From NCBI RefSeq assembly GCF_039939195.1, contig NZ_JBDUUH010000015.1, forward strand, positions 62,001-126,000: DNA of 64,000 nucleotides, given 5' to 3'. The notes under the pieces were generated by a model. That model was not told where the DNA came from and ran no database searches. It saw only the letters and a program-made list of their open reading frames with translations. Both the position numbers and the translations under genes were made by a program. Positions within the stretch are counted from its first letter, which is position 1, and each line of letters opens with the position of its first letter. Source of the stretch: Foliimonas ilicis. GTDB taxonomy: Bacteria > Pseudomonadota > Alphaproteobacteria > Rhizobiales > Rhizobiaceae. Shown here piece by piece: positions 25,436-34,839 of this stretch.

Positions 25436-25779
25436 TGAATGCCGTCGCGGATGATCTGCGAGACTTCGATCAGACCGTCGAAATTGTCGGTGCGGCCTTG
25501 CCGGACGTCTTCCGCCTCGCGCAGCAGCCACAGGCCAACCGAAATCAGATTGGCGCGCAGTTCTTTGGGCAGCGCATTTTCGGGATTTCCGAGATCGTCG
25601 ATGAAGGTCGTCCACACGCGGTTCGTGAAATGGAGGGCCTCGACAGCTTCCATCGAATTCGTGCCGGCAGTACTGGCTGCCGACAAAAGATCGATCGAGC
25701 GGCTCAAAAGCTGCTTTTCGCGCTCTTTCGCGTCCACGACTGAGTCCGTCTGAATATCGGCATAGGAGAATTGATACAT
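25432..25779 (-). CDS. flaF: Flagellar biosynthesis regulator FlaF
   Basis: FlaF is the partner of FlbT: it promotes flagellin translation and secretion in alphaproteobacteria. The 115-residue helical protein starts MYQFSYADI and contains NRVWTTFIDDLGNPENALPKELRANLISVGLWL (about 50-83), the family core. It sits between flgL (17-base gap) and flbT. Confidence 0.92.
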   Translation of the reverse strand: MYQFSYADIQTDSVVDAKEREKQLLSRSIDLLSAASTAGTNSMEAVEALHFTNRVWTTFIDDLGNPENALPKELRANLISVGLWLLREAEDVRQGRTDNFDGLIEVSQIIRDGIQ

Positions 25780-25796
25780 TAGCCCCGTCTCGATGG

Positions 25797-26828
25797 TTAG
25801 CTGAGGAAGCGAAGAAGGCTTAGTTGCTGAATGCGTGCGGTCATCGCGTAGGATGCTTCGATCTGTGCAACAATGTCATTCACACGGGTCACCGCCTCAT
25901 AAGGATCGACGCCTTCGAGGTCGAGAATGCTGCGCTCGTAGATGTCTGCCTGCATCTTGGTGCGATTGGTGGCGTCGGTCACACGCTGCTCTGTCAGACC
26001 GGTCGTCGCCTGAAGTTTGCTCAAATCCCCAATCGCTTCGCCGACGAGTGTTACTGTATGCTCGACGAGTGCGGTTTTCGCTGAATCGTTGATATTGCTC
26101 GAGAGGAGGCCAGAGATCGCGGCTGCCGCCAATGTCAGTTTCCGAAACGCTTCTGCGTTGGCATTGACAGAGGTTTCCAGCGTTTCATTTAGCGCGACGC
26201 GGCTGACGATATTCTGGTCGGTCGCATCTGACCAATCTTCCCATCCGCCATCGAGCAGCGATGACTCGACCAGATCGTCCATGAACGCGCCGATTTCGGC
26301 AGCGGTGATGTTCGCTGCTTGAGGATCGTCCGATGGAAAGCTGAAATGCGCAGTAAAGGCTGCCTCGAACGCTGCTTTGGTCGCGGCATCGTCGACCGGC
26401 TTTGCGTCGGTGTTGATACCCGCAAACAGATATTCGCCGTTGAAGTTCGAGTTCAGCAGGGAATTTATCGAAGCGAGCGCGTTTTTCGCACCGGCCTCCG
26501 TGATCTCGAACGATGCTTCACCGGACACACCGCTGGTCAAAGTCGAGAAAAGGCCCTGCGCAACGTCCTGCATCTGGGTGAGGGCCTTTTGCGTGCTGGT
26601 CAGCCGCGCCGTAACAAGCGCGTTGGAATCCGTAATGCCGTTCAACCGGTCGAAATCGCGCCGGAACGTCACGGACTGGGATGTGCGCACTCCCAAAGCC
26701 AGACCCGTGTCGGCCACCAGGCCGCTGTCGGCTTCCTTCTGGGCTTTGACCAGATCGCTTTGCGCCCGCACTAGCGAATAGCGCAGAGCTTGCGAAACGG
26801 CGGCGGAAGAGACGAATGAGGCTTTCAT
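25797..26828 (-). CDS. flgL: Hook-filament junction protein FlgL (HAP3)
   Basis: The 343-residue flagellin-like protein joins hook to filament. The N-terminal helix (SQALRYSLVRAQSDLVKAQKEADSG) and C-terminal helix (VTRVNDIVAQIEASYAMTARIQQLSLLRFL) match flagellin D0 ends. The central part differs. It follows flgK by 4 bases; its chaperone is probably the FlgN-like protein at 19235. Confidence 0.93.
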   Translation of the reverse strand: MKASFVSSAAVSQALRYSLVRAQSDLVKAQKEADSGLVADTGLALGVRTSQSVTFRRDFDRLNGITDSNALVTARLTSTQKALTQMQDVAQGLFSTLTSGVSGEASFEITEAGAKNALASINSLLNSNFNGEYLFAGINTDAKPVDDAATKAAFEAAFTAHFSFPSDDPQAANITAAEIGAFMDDLVESSLLDGGWEDWSDATDQNIVSRVALNETLETSVNANAEAFRKLTLAAAAISGLLSSNINDSAKTALVEHTVTLVGEAIGDLSKLQATTGLTEQRVTDATNRTKMQADIYERSILDLEGVDPYEAVTRVNDIVAQIEASYAMTARIQQLSLLRFLS

Positions 26829-26832
26829 TGGA

Positions 26833-28293
26833 TTACCTCACCGCGTCCAGTAGGGAAGAAAGCATGTCATCGACGGCCTTAATGAGCCGCGCTGATGCCT
26901 GATATGTGTGCTCCAGTTCGAGCAGAAGCGACATTTCCATGTCGTCGTTGACGCCGATTTCGTTCGAAAGCGCTTCTGCTGTGCGCATGGCCAGCGCGCT
27001 CTTGGCTTCGACTGCCGTGGCAGCTTCCTTACGGACACCCTGGAACCAGCCGATGGAATTCGAGGAATAAGTCGTGAGGCTCGACGTTGCGCTGATGCCT
27101 GCCGCTGGATCGAAAGTCATCGGTTCGGTCATTTTGTTGCCAAGCTCGATTAGCCTGTCAGCAAAGGAAGCATGATTTCCCGTGTTTGCGACATAGTCCG
27201 CGCCATTGGCGCCGCCATCGCGAAGCAATTCGGGATTTCCGCCCTTGGCTGGGTCGTATGCGGCATTAAGCGAAATTCTGCCTGCCAAGCCGTGTTCCAG
27301 CGTTCCAGCCGCCGGAATGTCAGGCGCTCCCGGCCATGTGAAGAGGCCAACGGCATCCGGGCCAACACCGGTCAGATCGGATTCGGCGAATGCCGTGATA
27401 AGGCCGCGTGCCATCTCGTCGAGCTGGCTCTGCATCGTAGACGAGACACTGTCGCGAAGCTGGATCATGCCTGCCAGGCTGCCGGAAGCATCCGTGTTGC
27501 CGCCGCTCGCCATAGCTAGAGGCACGCCATCGATGTAGACGGTGTTGCCGCTCATGCCAGCCGCATAACCTGCGGATGGCTCGAAGGTTACGCTGCGCGC
27601 CGTCGTCTCGAACAGCATGCTGCCGTCCTTGGTGACGAGAACCATGTCGTTGTCGCCGCGAACCGACGGCGAGATGGGGACATATTCGGCAATTTTCTTG
27701 AGGATCGCATCGCGCTGGTCGAGCGCATCCGACACGTCCCTGCCGGATTTCGTGCCGGAAACGACAGCCTTGTTCGCTTCCTGAAACTGCGCAAGCAGCG
27801 AGTTCAGCTCACCGACTGCACCGGCGATTTGCTGGTCCGTCTCGATCCTGAGATTCTGGATATTCTCGCTGCCTTCATTCAACGTGCGCACGACCTGTCG
27901 TGCTGCGTTGACGGCACTTTCGGCGAGTGTGCGGTTGGAAGGTGATGCGGAATAGGTCTGCAGGGATTTCTGCAGTTCTGCGATGGCGCTCGCCGGGGAC
28001 GAGACGTTTTCGACGCCGTTGATCGAAAGGCCAAGCCTTTCGATGCCGATATTCAAGGCGTTCTGCCCGCTCCAGGAGGAGAGGGCGGAAAGGTTCTGGC
28101 GGAAAATCTGGTCGTTTGCCGCTCTTTGGATTTCGACAACCCGCGAGCCCGGAGCCGAGCTCGCGAGAACTGCCGTGCGGCGCGCATAATCCGGATTCTT
28201 ACTCTCCATCATATTGCGGGAGACGACGCTGGTCTGCTTTCCCGTATTGAGGAGCGAAGATTGTGCGATGCTTAATGCGGTCGAGAGCGACAT
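26833..28293 (-). CDS. flgK: Hook-associated protein FlgK (HAP1)
   Basis: The 486-residue junction protein sits between hook and FlgL. The N-terminus (LSIAQSSLLNTGKQTSVVSRNMMESKNPDYARR) has the rod/hook-type heptad with NPDYARR in place of NPGY. The C-terminus ends MEMSLLLELEHTYQASARLIKAVDDMLSSLLDAV, matching the D0 helix. It lies 28 bases after the flgE stop. Confidence 0.94.
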   Translation of the reverse strand: MSLSTALSIAQSSLLNTGKQTSVVSRNMMESKNPDYARRTAVLASSAPGSRVVEIQRAANDQIFRQNLSALSSWSGQNALNIGIERLGLSINGVENVSSPASAIAELQKSLQTYSASPSNRTLAESAVNAARQVVRTLNEGSENIQNLRIETDQQIAGAVGELNSLLAQFQEANKAVVSGTKSGRDVSDALDQRDAILKKIAEYVPISPSVRGDNDMVLVTKDGSMLFETTARSVTFEPSAGYAAGMSGNTVYIDGVPLAMASGGNTDASGSLAGMIQLRDSVSSTMQSQLDEMARGLITAFAESDLTGVGPDAVGLFTWPGAPDIPAAGTLEHGLAGRISLNAAYDPAKGGNPELLRDGGANGADYVANTGNHASFADRLIELGNKMTEPMTFDPAAGISATSSLTTYSSNSIGWFQGVRKEAATAVEAKSALAMRTAEALSNEIGVNDDMEMSLLLELEHTYQASARLIKAVDDMLSSLLDAVR

Positions 28294-28321
28294 GCTTTAT
28301 CCCAGATATTGCGCGGGCCGC

Positions 28322-29584
28322 CTACCTCTTGAGATTGACGAGAACGTCCATGAGGTCGGCGCCGGTTTGAAATACTTTCGAGTTCGCAGTGTAGCTGCGC
28401 TGCGACTCGATCATGTTGGTGAGTTCTTCCGCGATATCGACGTTCGAACTTTCGAGCGCCCCGGCTACGACCTGTCCAAGGCTGCCTTCATTCGCGAAGC
28501 CGATCTGGACCGTGCCGGAATCCGCGCTCTGCGAGAACACGTTGCCCGGCAGCACCGTAAGCTGGTCGGGGCTCTGCACGTTTGCCAGTGGAATGCGATA
28601 GAGCGCCTTGTAGGTGCCGTTTTCGTATTTCGCGTAAAGTGTGCCGTCCTTGCTGATCTCGACGCCTTCGATGCCGCTTGGCGCGTTGCCATCGACTTCC
28701 GGCGGCGTGACGATCGTGTAGGTCGTTCCAAGCTGCGTCGTCTTTGCGAGATCGAGGCTCAGCGTCGCACCGTCGGGTATCGGAATCTCGATGCCGGTCG
28801 CACTCGTGCCCGTCAGCTTTCCGGTCGTGCCGTCAAATGCCAGTGTTTCGGTCACAAGCGGGCCGGAGCTATAGGGGAACGATGTGTTCGGGGAAGCGTC
28901 GGCCTGATTGTAGATCGCGACTTCCCAGGTGTGGTCGGCCGTCTTGGTGAAGTAGACGTCCAGCAGGATTTCCCGGCCGAGATTGTCATAGGCCCGCAAC
29001 GAGGATTTTGCCGAATATTCCGCTGTCGCTTCATTCTCGGAAGGCAGATTGGCTGGATCGACAATGTCGGCTCCGACCGGAAGGTTCACCGTAAACAGGC
29101 CGTTCTTGGAAGGAGATGCAATCAGTTCGTTCTGCGCCAGCGTTACCGGCTCAAGACCGCCGAAGCCATTGGCGGTGGCGCTTGGAACACCATTTGCGAA
29201 GCTGTAGCCCATGAGCTGGAAGCCGGCCGCATTGACCAATTGGCCATTTGCGTTCGGTACGAAAGAGCCTGCGCGGGTCAGGACGGGCGCACCGTTTGCA
29301 CCCTGTACGACGAAGAAACCATTGCCGTTGACGGCAAGGTCGCTGCCCGAAGTCGTGTAGCGCAGGTCGCCCTGCTGGCTGATCGATGTGCGGACCGTGG
29401 TTGTCACGCCGCCCGAAGTGTAATTGCCGCTGGTGCTTGGGATGATGAGCGACGAAAATTCCGTGCTCGAACGCTTGTAGCCGGTGGTGCTTGAATTCGC
29501 GATGTTATCGGCGACGGTGGAAAGGCGGTTGGCCTGCGCATTCATTCCCGATACGCCGGTGCGCATCATTCCAAACAAACTCAT
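28322..29584 (-). CDS. flgE: Flagellar hook protein FlgE
   Basis: The 420-residue subunit builds the universal joint. It has the rod/hook N-terminal motif MRTGVSGMNAQANRLSTVADNIANSSTTGYKR (7-38), TRAGSF and NANGQLVNAAGFQLMGY (about 100-130), and the C-terminal SNVDIAEELTNMIESQRSYTANSKVFQTGADLMDVLV. It heads the operon flgE-flgK-flgL-flaF-flbT-flgD-fliQ. A strong putative FtcR site lies upstream. Confidence 0.96.
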   Translation of the reverse strand: MSLFGMMRTGVSGMNAQANRLSTVADNIANSSTTGYKRSSTEFSSLIIPSTSGNYTSGGVTTTVRTSISQQGDLRYTTSGSDLAVNGNGFFVVQGANGAPVLTRAGSFVPNANGQLVNAAGFQLMGYSFANGVPSATANGFGGLEPVTLAQNELIASPSKNGLFTVNLPVGADIVDPANLPSENEATAEYSAKSSLRAYDNLGREILLDVYFTKTADHTWEVAIYNQADASPNTSFPYSSGPLVTETLAFDGTTGKLTGTSATGIEIPIPDGATLSLDLAKTTQLGTTYTIVTPPEVDGNAPSGIEGVEISKDGTLYAKYENGTYKALYRIPLANVQSPDQLTVLPGNVFSQSADSGTVQIGFANEGSLGQVVAGALESSNVDIAEELTNMIESQRSYTANSKVFQTGADLMDVLVNLKR

Positions 29585-29636
29585 CGCTTCATCTCCTGAT
29601 TTTCAGAACCCTTGTGGCGAAGAGTAGCGAAGCTGA

Positions 29637-29645
29637 CTTGCGCGA
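29637..29645 (-). promoter_or_regulatory. Putative FtcR box upstream of flgE
   Basis: Minus-strand TCGCGCAAG, 53 bases before the flgE start, with CTACTCT 9 bases further on as a -10 candidate. Its 19-base surround CAGCTTCGCGCAAGTCAGC (29632-29650) differs at only two positions from the one before the DUF1217 gene. Confidence 0.6.
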
Positions 29646-29732
29646 AGCTGTCGGTGCGGCACAATCCGCAGCGATTTTCGAAGTGAATGCGAAGCGGCTG
29701 GAAGACCGATGCCATGGTCTGCTGCCTGCGCA

Positions 29733-30401
29733 TCACACGACGAGCCGGTAGCCGAGGAAACGCTTGGAATCGATTGGATCCTCACCCAGCTTTTCGCGCA
29801 GCTTCTTGCGCAATTTGCTGATGTGGCTTTCAACGACGTTCTCTTCGACTTCCTCGTCGAAAATGCCGTAAATCGCGTTGAAGACCTGCGTCTTGGTCAC
29901 GCGGCGACCGCCATTGCTCGCAAGATATTCGAGGATGCGGCGTTCGCGGCGCGGCAGCGGCAGGGGCTGTCCGTCGATTTCAGGATCGCGGCCGTCGAGA
30001 TAGATGCGCAGCCGATCGACATCGACATGATTGCGCTCTTCATGGGCACGGCGGCTGATTGCCGAAATGCGCGCCAGGATTTCGCGGATGTGTACCGGCT
30101 TGCGGATGACATCGTCTACACCTGCTTCGAAAAGCTTGAGCGTGTTTTCCAGAGAATGCTGTTCGCTGAGTGCGATGACCGGAGCACGGGTCCGGTCGCG
30201 GATGGCGCGAGGGGAGAACTGTACCTCTCCGCAGTCGCCGATCAGGAATGCGCGGACGGCCTTGAGGTCGTCATCTGCAGCACTGCTAACCCATTCGCCA
30301 AATTCGCTCGACCCGAAGCCGGCGCTTGCAACGCCTTCCCGGTCAAAAAGTGAATGATAACCATCCTTCACGAGCTTTCGCTCGTCCACAATCACAATCA
30401 T
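29733..30401 (-). CDS. ftcR: Flagellar two-component-type regulator FtcR (Rem homologue)
   Basis: FtcR is the master activator of Brucella flagella and is reported to act upstream of fliF; Rem is the Sinorhizobium counterpart. The 222-residue OmpR/PhoB-type protein has a receiver domain (about 1-115) with Asp6, Asp56 in LIGDCGE at the phosphorylation position, and Lys101, followed by a winged-helix domain (about 125-222; RRERRILEYLASNGGRRVTKTQ, NVVESHISKLRKKL). No sensor kinase gene is next to it. It stands between flgE and the transglycosylase gene, with its own upstream region. Confidence 0.92.
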   Translation of the reverse strand: MIVIVDERKLVKDGYHSLFDREGVASAGFGSSEFGEWVSSAADDDLKAVRAFLIGDCGEVQFSPRAIRDRTRAPVIALSEQHSLENTLKLFEAGVDDVIRKPVHIREILARISAISRRAHEERNHVDVDRLRIYLDGRDPEIDGQPLPLPRRERRILEYLASNGGRRVTKTQVFNAIYGIFDEEVEENVVESHISKLRKKLREKLGEDPIDSKRFLGYRLVV

Positions 30402-30583
30402 CGGCCCGCCTCCGAATCAGCCCGTCATGGGCTGTGGACCAAGGGGTAACTGCTGGGGCGAATCCTTAACAACCGCGATTTCTTGTAACTAATTTTTAAG
30501 GGTGCGGATTCTCGTTCAGATTGTAGTTGAAGCGGGACGGGTTCGTATCCCTAATCGCCATATATTAACAAAAACTTTTACAA
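30402..30583. other. ftcR upstream region
   Basis: The 182-bp gap is AT-rich near 30480-30580 (for example CCATATATTAACAAAAAC). It probably holds the ftcR promoter. No YCRCRCAAG site is present, so ftcR itself seems not to share the proposed FtcR box; control by VisN/VisR is a reasonable guess. Confidence 0.4.
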
Positions 30584-31171
30584 TTATTGGTTGCAGAATG
30601 ATTTGGCGTTGGCCGTCCATTTTCCAAACCCGGTCGCAACCATATTGGAGATGACGCGGCATACATAACGCTTCTGGGCAGGATCATTGTTTGGCCCTGC
30701 ATGATAGCGTGCTACAGCCATCGACCAGGTTTCATGGCGTGCGTGAAGCTTCAATAGAAAACGCGCTGCGTAGTCCACATTGCTGCGCGGGTCGAGCATG
30801 TCTTCGACGGAACGAAAATGTTCCGCGTGATAGTGATGGTTTATCTGCATACAGCCGAGATCGATCAATTTCACGCCGTCGCGTCTTGCCGCCTGAAACG
30901 CTGAAATCGCGGCGCCGCGTGTTGATGCGAAGACCGCTTTTCCCTCTATATTCAATGCATAAGGCTGCAAGCTGCCTTTTCGACCTGTTTCGGTGAGACC
31001 TACCGCGTAGAGGATGCCGACGGGGATTTTGTACCGATCCGCGGCGCGTAGAATTTCCGGTTCACACGGATTTTGTGCAGCGGAGTAGGCCGCGGGCAGG
31101 GCATTAAATGTAAAGGCCACCGCCAGAGCGAGGCTCCACAGCGGGAGCCGAATTCGGACGTGCGCCGCCAT
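30584..31171 (-). CDS. Periplasmic lytic transglycosylase of the flagellar cluster
   Basis: The 195-residue SLT-fold muramidase has a signal peptide (about 8-30, ending YSAAQ). The catalytic Glu lies in YAVGLTETGRKG (about residue 60), and the GCMQINHHYH (about 106-115) and YHAGPNN motifs follow. It likely opens peptidoglycan for the rod, since flgJ here has no muramidase domain. ATG 31171 is chosen: GAGGGTGA lies upstream. The gene overlaps the 3' end of fliK by 68 bases in another frame. Confidence 0.85.
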   Translation of the reverse strand: MAAHVRIRLPLWSLALAVAFTFNALPAAYSAAQNPCEPEILRAADRYKIPVGILYAVGLTETGRKGSLQPYALNIEGKAVFASTRGAAISAFQAARRDGVKLIDLGCMQINHHYHAEHFRSVEDMLDPRSNVDYAARFLLKLHARHETWSMAVARYHAGPNNDPAQKRYVCRVISNMVATGFGKWTANAKSFCNQ

Positions 31172-32381
31172 TGCCGTCACCCTCATTGCTGGAATTTCTG
31201 CCGTTCGATCCGCTGTTGCTTTCGCCCGATCCGTTCGACTGAAAATTCTGCTGCGGACGGCCGGAATTGTCGAAGGATTGCCCGCTCGCCTCGTTGCGTG
31301 TCGCTGGATTTATTGCAGCCTGTGATTGTATAATGCTGATCTGATCGATTTCGAAGCCGAGACCCTTGAGCGCTTTTGTGATGATTTCCTTGTCGGAAGA
31401 CAGCCGCTGATGGGCTTCTTTCGTATCGACCTGGATCTCAACTCTAAGCTGATCGCCTGCTAGTCGCAGATTCGCGGTCACCATACCGAGTTCGGCCGGG
31501 TGCAATTGTATCTTCAGCGTGTGCACCGAATTGGTCGAAGACTGTGTTTGGACGCCTGAAAAGACCGCTGCGGCGGGTGCAGATTTCGGTGCTGCACGAA
31601 GCGCGAACGCATCACTCAGAGCATCGATGACCTGGTTTGTTGCAGGTGCTGCGATCGTCTGTTCCGATATGACGGTTACACGCGCTGAAATGCTTTCCGG
31701 TGCTTTCATTTCAATGCGCCTGTCGGGCGCTGCCGGGGCAGGTTTCTTGGCCGGGCTCGCGTCCGAAGTCGAGGAGGCTGACAGTGTTTTCGTGCTCTCG
31801 GCCGATGCTTCGGTAAACGCGCTGGACGGAACGAATTCGGCCGCCTGCGCGCGCGCGGCTGCTTTTGCCTCGAACGAATTGGAAGCTGGCTGATTGCCTA
31901 CATTCGCGGGCTTTTCGCCATCGACGCGCATCTGTGGCTTTGGTTCGTCTGTGTCCGGATCAGCTTTGGGCTGAGGCAAAGGCAGCGCTTCCACTGTTTC
32001 GATGACGGCGACCGACGTGAGTATCTGCGGTTCCTTTTTCTCGGAAACGGTATTTTCGTCCCCGTCGGGGGCAGGCCTTGCGTCTTTCTCGTCCGCTTCC
32101 GCATCTTCCGAGGCGAACTTGGCCAGAAGCGCTTCGTCTTCCGTTTCAGCGCGCGCAAAGGTTGACGTCTTGAGAATGACGGCGTCCAGCTTTTCGTCGA
32201 GACGGCGTCTCAGATCGACGTCAGGCCGCTTTGAATCGTCTTGCTCGGCCTGCGGCTTCGTCTCTAAATCCAGAGCGTCACCGAAGGACAGGTTCTTTTC
32301 GTTCTGCGGCTGCTTGTTCTGCCCGGCGGGCGCTTTTAGTGGCGCTAGAAAAGGCATGTTCTGATTGACAGCGCTCGTCAT
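31104..32381 (-). CDS. fliK: Flagellar hook-length control protein FliK (formerly MotD in rhizobia)
   Basis: FliK measures hook length and switches the export gate to filament substrates. The 425-residue protein has a long low-complexity N-terminal two-thirds rich in Ala, Glu, Lys and Pro, and the Flg_hook C-terminal domain (about 295-360: LKIQLHPAELGMVTANLRLAGDQLRVEIQV and ALKGLGFEIDQISI). In Sinorhizobium the same position gene was first called motD and later recognised as fliK. It overlaps motC by 4 bases. Confidence 0.9.
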   Translation of the reverse strand: MTSAVNQNMPFLAPLKAPAGQNKQPQNEKNLSFGDALDLETKPQAEQDDSKRPDVDLRRRLDEKLDAVILKTSTFARAETEDEALLAKFASEDAEADEKDARPAPDGDENTVSEKKEPQILTSVAVIETVEALPLPQPKADPDTDEPKPQMRVDGEKPANVGNQPASNSFEAKAAARAQAAEFVPSSAFTEASAESTKTLSASSTSDASPAKKPAPAAPDRRIEMKAPESISARVTVISEQTIAAPATNQVIDALSDAFALRAAPKSAPAAAVFSGVQTQSSTNSVHTLKIQLHPAELGMVTANLRLAGDQLRVEIQVDTKEAHQRLSSDKEIITKALKGLGFEIDQISIIQSQAAINPATRNEASGQSFDNSGRPQQNFQSNGSGESNSGSNGRNSSNEGDGNGGARPNSAPAVEPRSGGGLYI

Positions 32382-33643
32382 TGGATCGTCTCTCCGAGTA
32401 GCTTGTCGATTGCGTCCAGTTTTTCACGCGCGGTTATGAGCATTGCATCCGTCTCATCCGCCTGCGCTGATTTTTGTGCCGCGGGTGCAGACAGCTCCGA
32501 GGCAGCGGCGGCTTGCGCTTCCACCTGCTCGGCAATGGAAGGCTGTGTGCTTTCTGGTGCAGCGGGCGGCGCAGGGACCCTGGCGAGCGATGCCAGGGGC
32601 GGCGGTGCGCCGGTCAGTTCCGAGGCGACGGACTTTGCCGCATCAAGCAGCTTCTTGTCGTTTTGCGAAAGGCTGTCGCGGTCGACCTTCGACAGTTTTT
32701 CGAGAATTTCATCCGAGGTGCCGGAGGTAATGGATGACAGTCCCGAATAAAGAATGGCGCGGGAGTCCACGCTCCGTTTGTCTTCATCGGGATTTTCCCG
32801 CGCTTTGCGGGATGCGAATGCGGATAATTCCGTTATTCCCTCGATTGCGGCGCGACGCGCTATTCGCAGATAGGTGGTCTTTTTCTGTTCGGGGTTCATC
32901 AGGTCCGCGACCTGTGCGATGCCGTCGAGCGGAATTGCATCGTGAAGCTCGGCGACACCGCGCACGAAAGCGTTTGCAAACTGGCTGGCATAGGGCGACC
33001 GAAGGTAACGACTGGCATATTGCCGCGAGGAATCTATGAACCGCGCGGCGTCTTTTTGAGAGGTCGCGAGCATGATCGTGCGGCGAAGCGATGCTTCCTC
33101 GACCAATGTTCCGGTACCGAGCAGCCGCGCCTGATCGAACATGATCAGGGCCTTGGCAGGATCTTCGTTGGTCAGGACCGCACCTTTTACGAGAGCCAGA
33201 AATGCCCCGAGTTCGCGCGGCAGGATCATCGGATCGACCGGTTCGAGCGCTGCCTGTGCCGACCTCGGATTGCCCCGTAAATAGCCGACGATCCCTTCGG
33301 ATATCGTCTTGTCGGCGTCACCAAGGGTAAGATGCGAAACGGTGCGTTCCAGCGTCAGCGGATTGCCGCCGCTCATTCCATAGATCAGAAGGGCGCGAAA
33401 ATTGCGCGGCTCGTCGAAGACGGCCGTGTCTGCGTCGCGGATGGTTTTGTCCGTCATTTCCAGCAGCTTCTGCTGCATGGGCAGGGCGGCATGATCGCCC
33501 GTGGCAATGCGATCCTGAACGAGCTGGAGCGAGCGGACCATCTGATAGGGCTGGAGGTGCGAGGCCTCTTCCGCCCCGGCAGGCGCCACGAATGCCATGA
33601 CGGCCCCGGCAATCCCGAAAAGGCGCAGGCCGCTATGCATCAC
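32378..33643 (-). CDS. motC: MotC, periplasmic motor chaperone
   Basis: MotC is a rhizobial periplasmic protein that stabilises MotB. The 421-residue sequence has a signal peptide (about 1-24, cut at PAGAEE), then a helical repeat-rich region and a low-complexity Ala/Pro/Gln tail (about 340-400) ending in a short helix. It lies between motB and fliK with 4-base overlaps on both sides, matching the Sinorhizobium motB-motC-fliK order. Confidence 0.9.
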   Translation of the reverse strand: MMHSGLRLFGIAGAVMAFVAPAGAEEASHLQPYQMVRSLQLVQDRIATGDHAALPMQQKLLEMTDKTIRDADTAVFDEPRNFRALLIYGMSGGNPLTLERTVSHLTLGDADKTISEGIVGYLRGNPRSAQAALEPVDPMILPRELGAFLALVKGAVLTNEDPAKALIMFDQARLLGTGTLVEEASLRRTIMLATSQKDAARFIDSSRQYASRYLRSPYASQFANAFVRGVAELHDAIPLDGIAQVADLMNPEQKKTTYLRIARRAAIEGITELSAFASRKARENPDEDKRSVDSRAILYSGLSSITSGTSDEILEKLSKVDRDSLSQNDKKLLDAAKSVASELTGAPPPLASLARVPAPPAAPESTQPSIAEQVEAQAAAASELSAPAAQKSAQADETDAMLITAREKLDAIDKLLGETIQ

Positions 33644-34839
33644 TCACCCGTTTCCAGAAGGATTTCGATGCGACGATTGACGTCGGCCAGCGGGTTCGAA
33701 GGCTCCTTGAGTTTACGGTCAGCGAAGCCGGCCACTTCGACGATGCGCTGTTCATTCATGCCCGAGCGCGTCAGCATGTAATAGGCCGAATGCGCGCGTG
33801 CCGTGGAAAGGCGCCAATTGTCATAGGTTTCGCTGCGGAATGGCCGCGCATCGGTGTGACCGCTGATCTTGATATTGCCCTTCTGCGTTTCAAGAATCTT
33901 GCCGATCTTTTCCATCGCGACCACGAGTTCGCGGCGCGGTACTGCAGAGCCGATTTCGTACATGCCGAAATTGAACTGATCGGTGATCGTGATGGTGACG
34001 CCTTCGGGCGTCGCGACGACGGAAAGGTTTTCCGCAACCTCCCGGTCGGCTGCCAGCGCGGTGGAAATCTGCTTGCTGATTTCCTCAGCCGCCTTCAGCG
34101 TTTCGGCAGCGGGCTTTTCGTCGGCGGCTTTGGTTCTTTCGGGTGCGGGCGGCGGCGGTGTCGGCATGCCGGTGACAGCAGCGGTTCGAACCGGCGTGTT
34201 CGGCGTTTCGTCTGCCGGTGCAGTTGCCTGCGCGTTGCCCGGTTCGAGATCGGGTGAAACCTGCTGCACCCAGAAATCGGGCGCGAATGGATCGCGATAG
34301 GATTCGCCGCCCGAAGCACCGGATGCGGGGCCGGATGTCTGCGCGCCGCCATCGCCCTTTTCGCTTATATTCTGCTTTACGCCCGTGTCGCCTGCGATTT
34401 CGGCGAGCACGGCATAGGGGTCGGTGAAAAGCCGGTCGTCGGAGTGGTTCTCGGCATCGGAAGCTTCGGTGGAATTCTGGTTTTCCTGCGGGCCGGAGGT
34501 TGCGCGCCAGTCGGTCGCTTCCTCGCCTGCGACCGGTTCGGCCGCGTCGTCATTCATGCCGACGGCGTTCGGGCCGTCGCCTATATCTTCCAGCCCTTTG
34601 CGGCTCGCATTGCGGTCGATGAGCTGTACTGGATTGAAGTAGCTGGCAACAGCGGCCTTGGTCTTTTCGTCCGAGGCACTGACGAGCCACATGACCAGAA
34701 AGAAGCACATCAGCGCAGTCATGAAGTCCGCGAAAGCGATCTTCCAGGAGCCGCCGTGATGGCCATCATCGCCGTCGCCGTAAGAGCGCCGTACGATGAC
34801 GATTTCCTGCTTGATCTCTCCGTTTTCGGCGTGAATCAC
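33640..34839 (-). CDS. motB: Flagellar motor stator protein MotB
   Basis: MotB anchors the stator and carries its proton path. From GTG 34839 the protein is 399 residues: one membrane helix (about 34-54) with the proton-binding Asp38 in AFADFMTALMCFF, a long linker, and an OmpA peptidoglycan-binding domain (about 265-399; SGHTDARPF, STARAHSAYYML, DVNRRIEILL). The GTG start overlaps the stop of the FliH-like gene (GTGA), the arrangement expected for coupled translation. A longer frame upstream overlaps more and is rejected. Confidence 0.94.
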   Translation of the reverse strand: MIHAENGEIKQEIVIVRRSYGDGDDGHHGGSWKIAFADFMTALMCFFLVMWLVSASDEKTKAAVASYFNPVQLIDRNASRKGLEDIGDGPNAVGMNDDAAEPVAGEEATDWRATSGPQENQNSTEASDAENHSDDRLFTDPYAVLAEIAGDTGVKQNISEKGDGGAQTSGPASGASGGESYRDPFAPDFWVQQVSPDLEPGNAQATAPADETPNTPVRTAAVTGMPTPPPPAPERTKAADEKPAAETLKAAEEISKQISTALAADREVAENLSVVATPEGVTITITDQFNFGMYEIGSAVPRRELVVAMEKIGKILETQKGNIKISGHTDARPFRSETYDNWRLSTARAHSAYYMLTRSGMNEQRIVEVAGFADRKLKEPSNPLADVNRRIEILLETGE

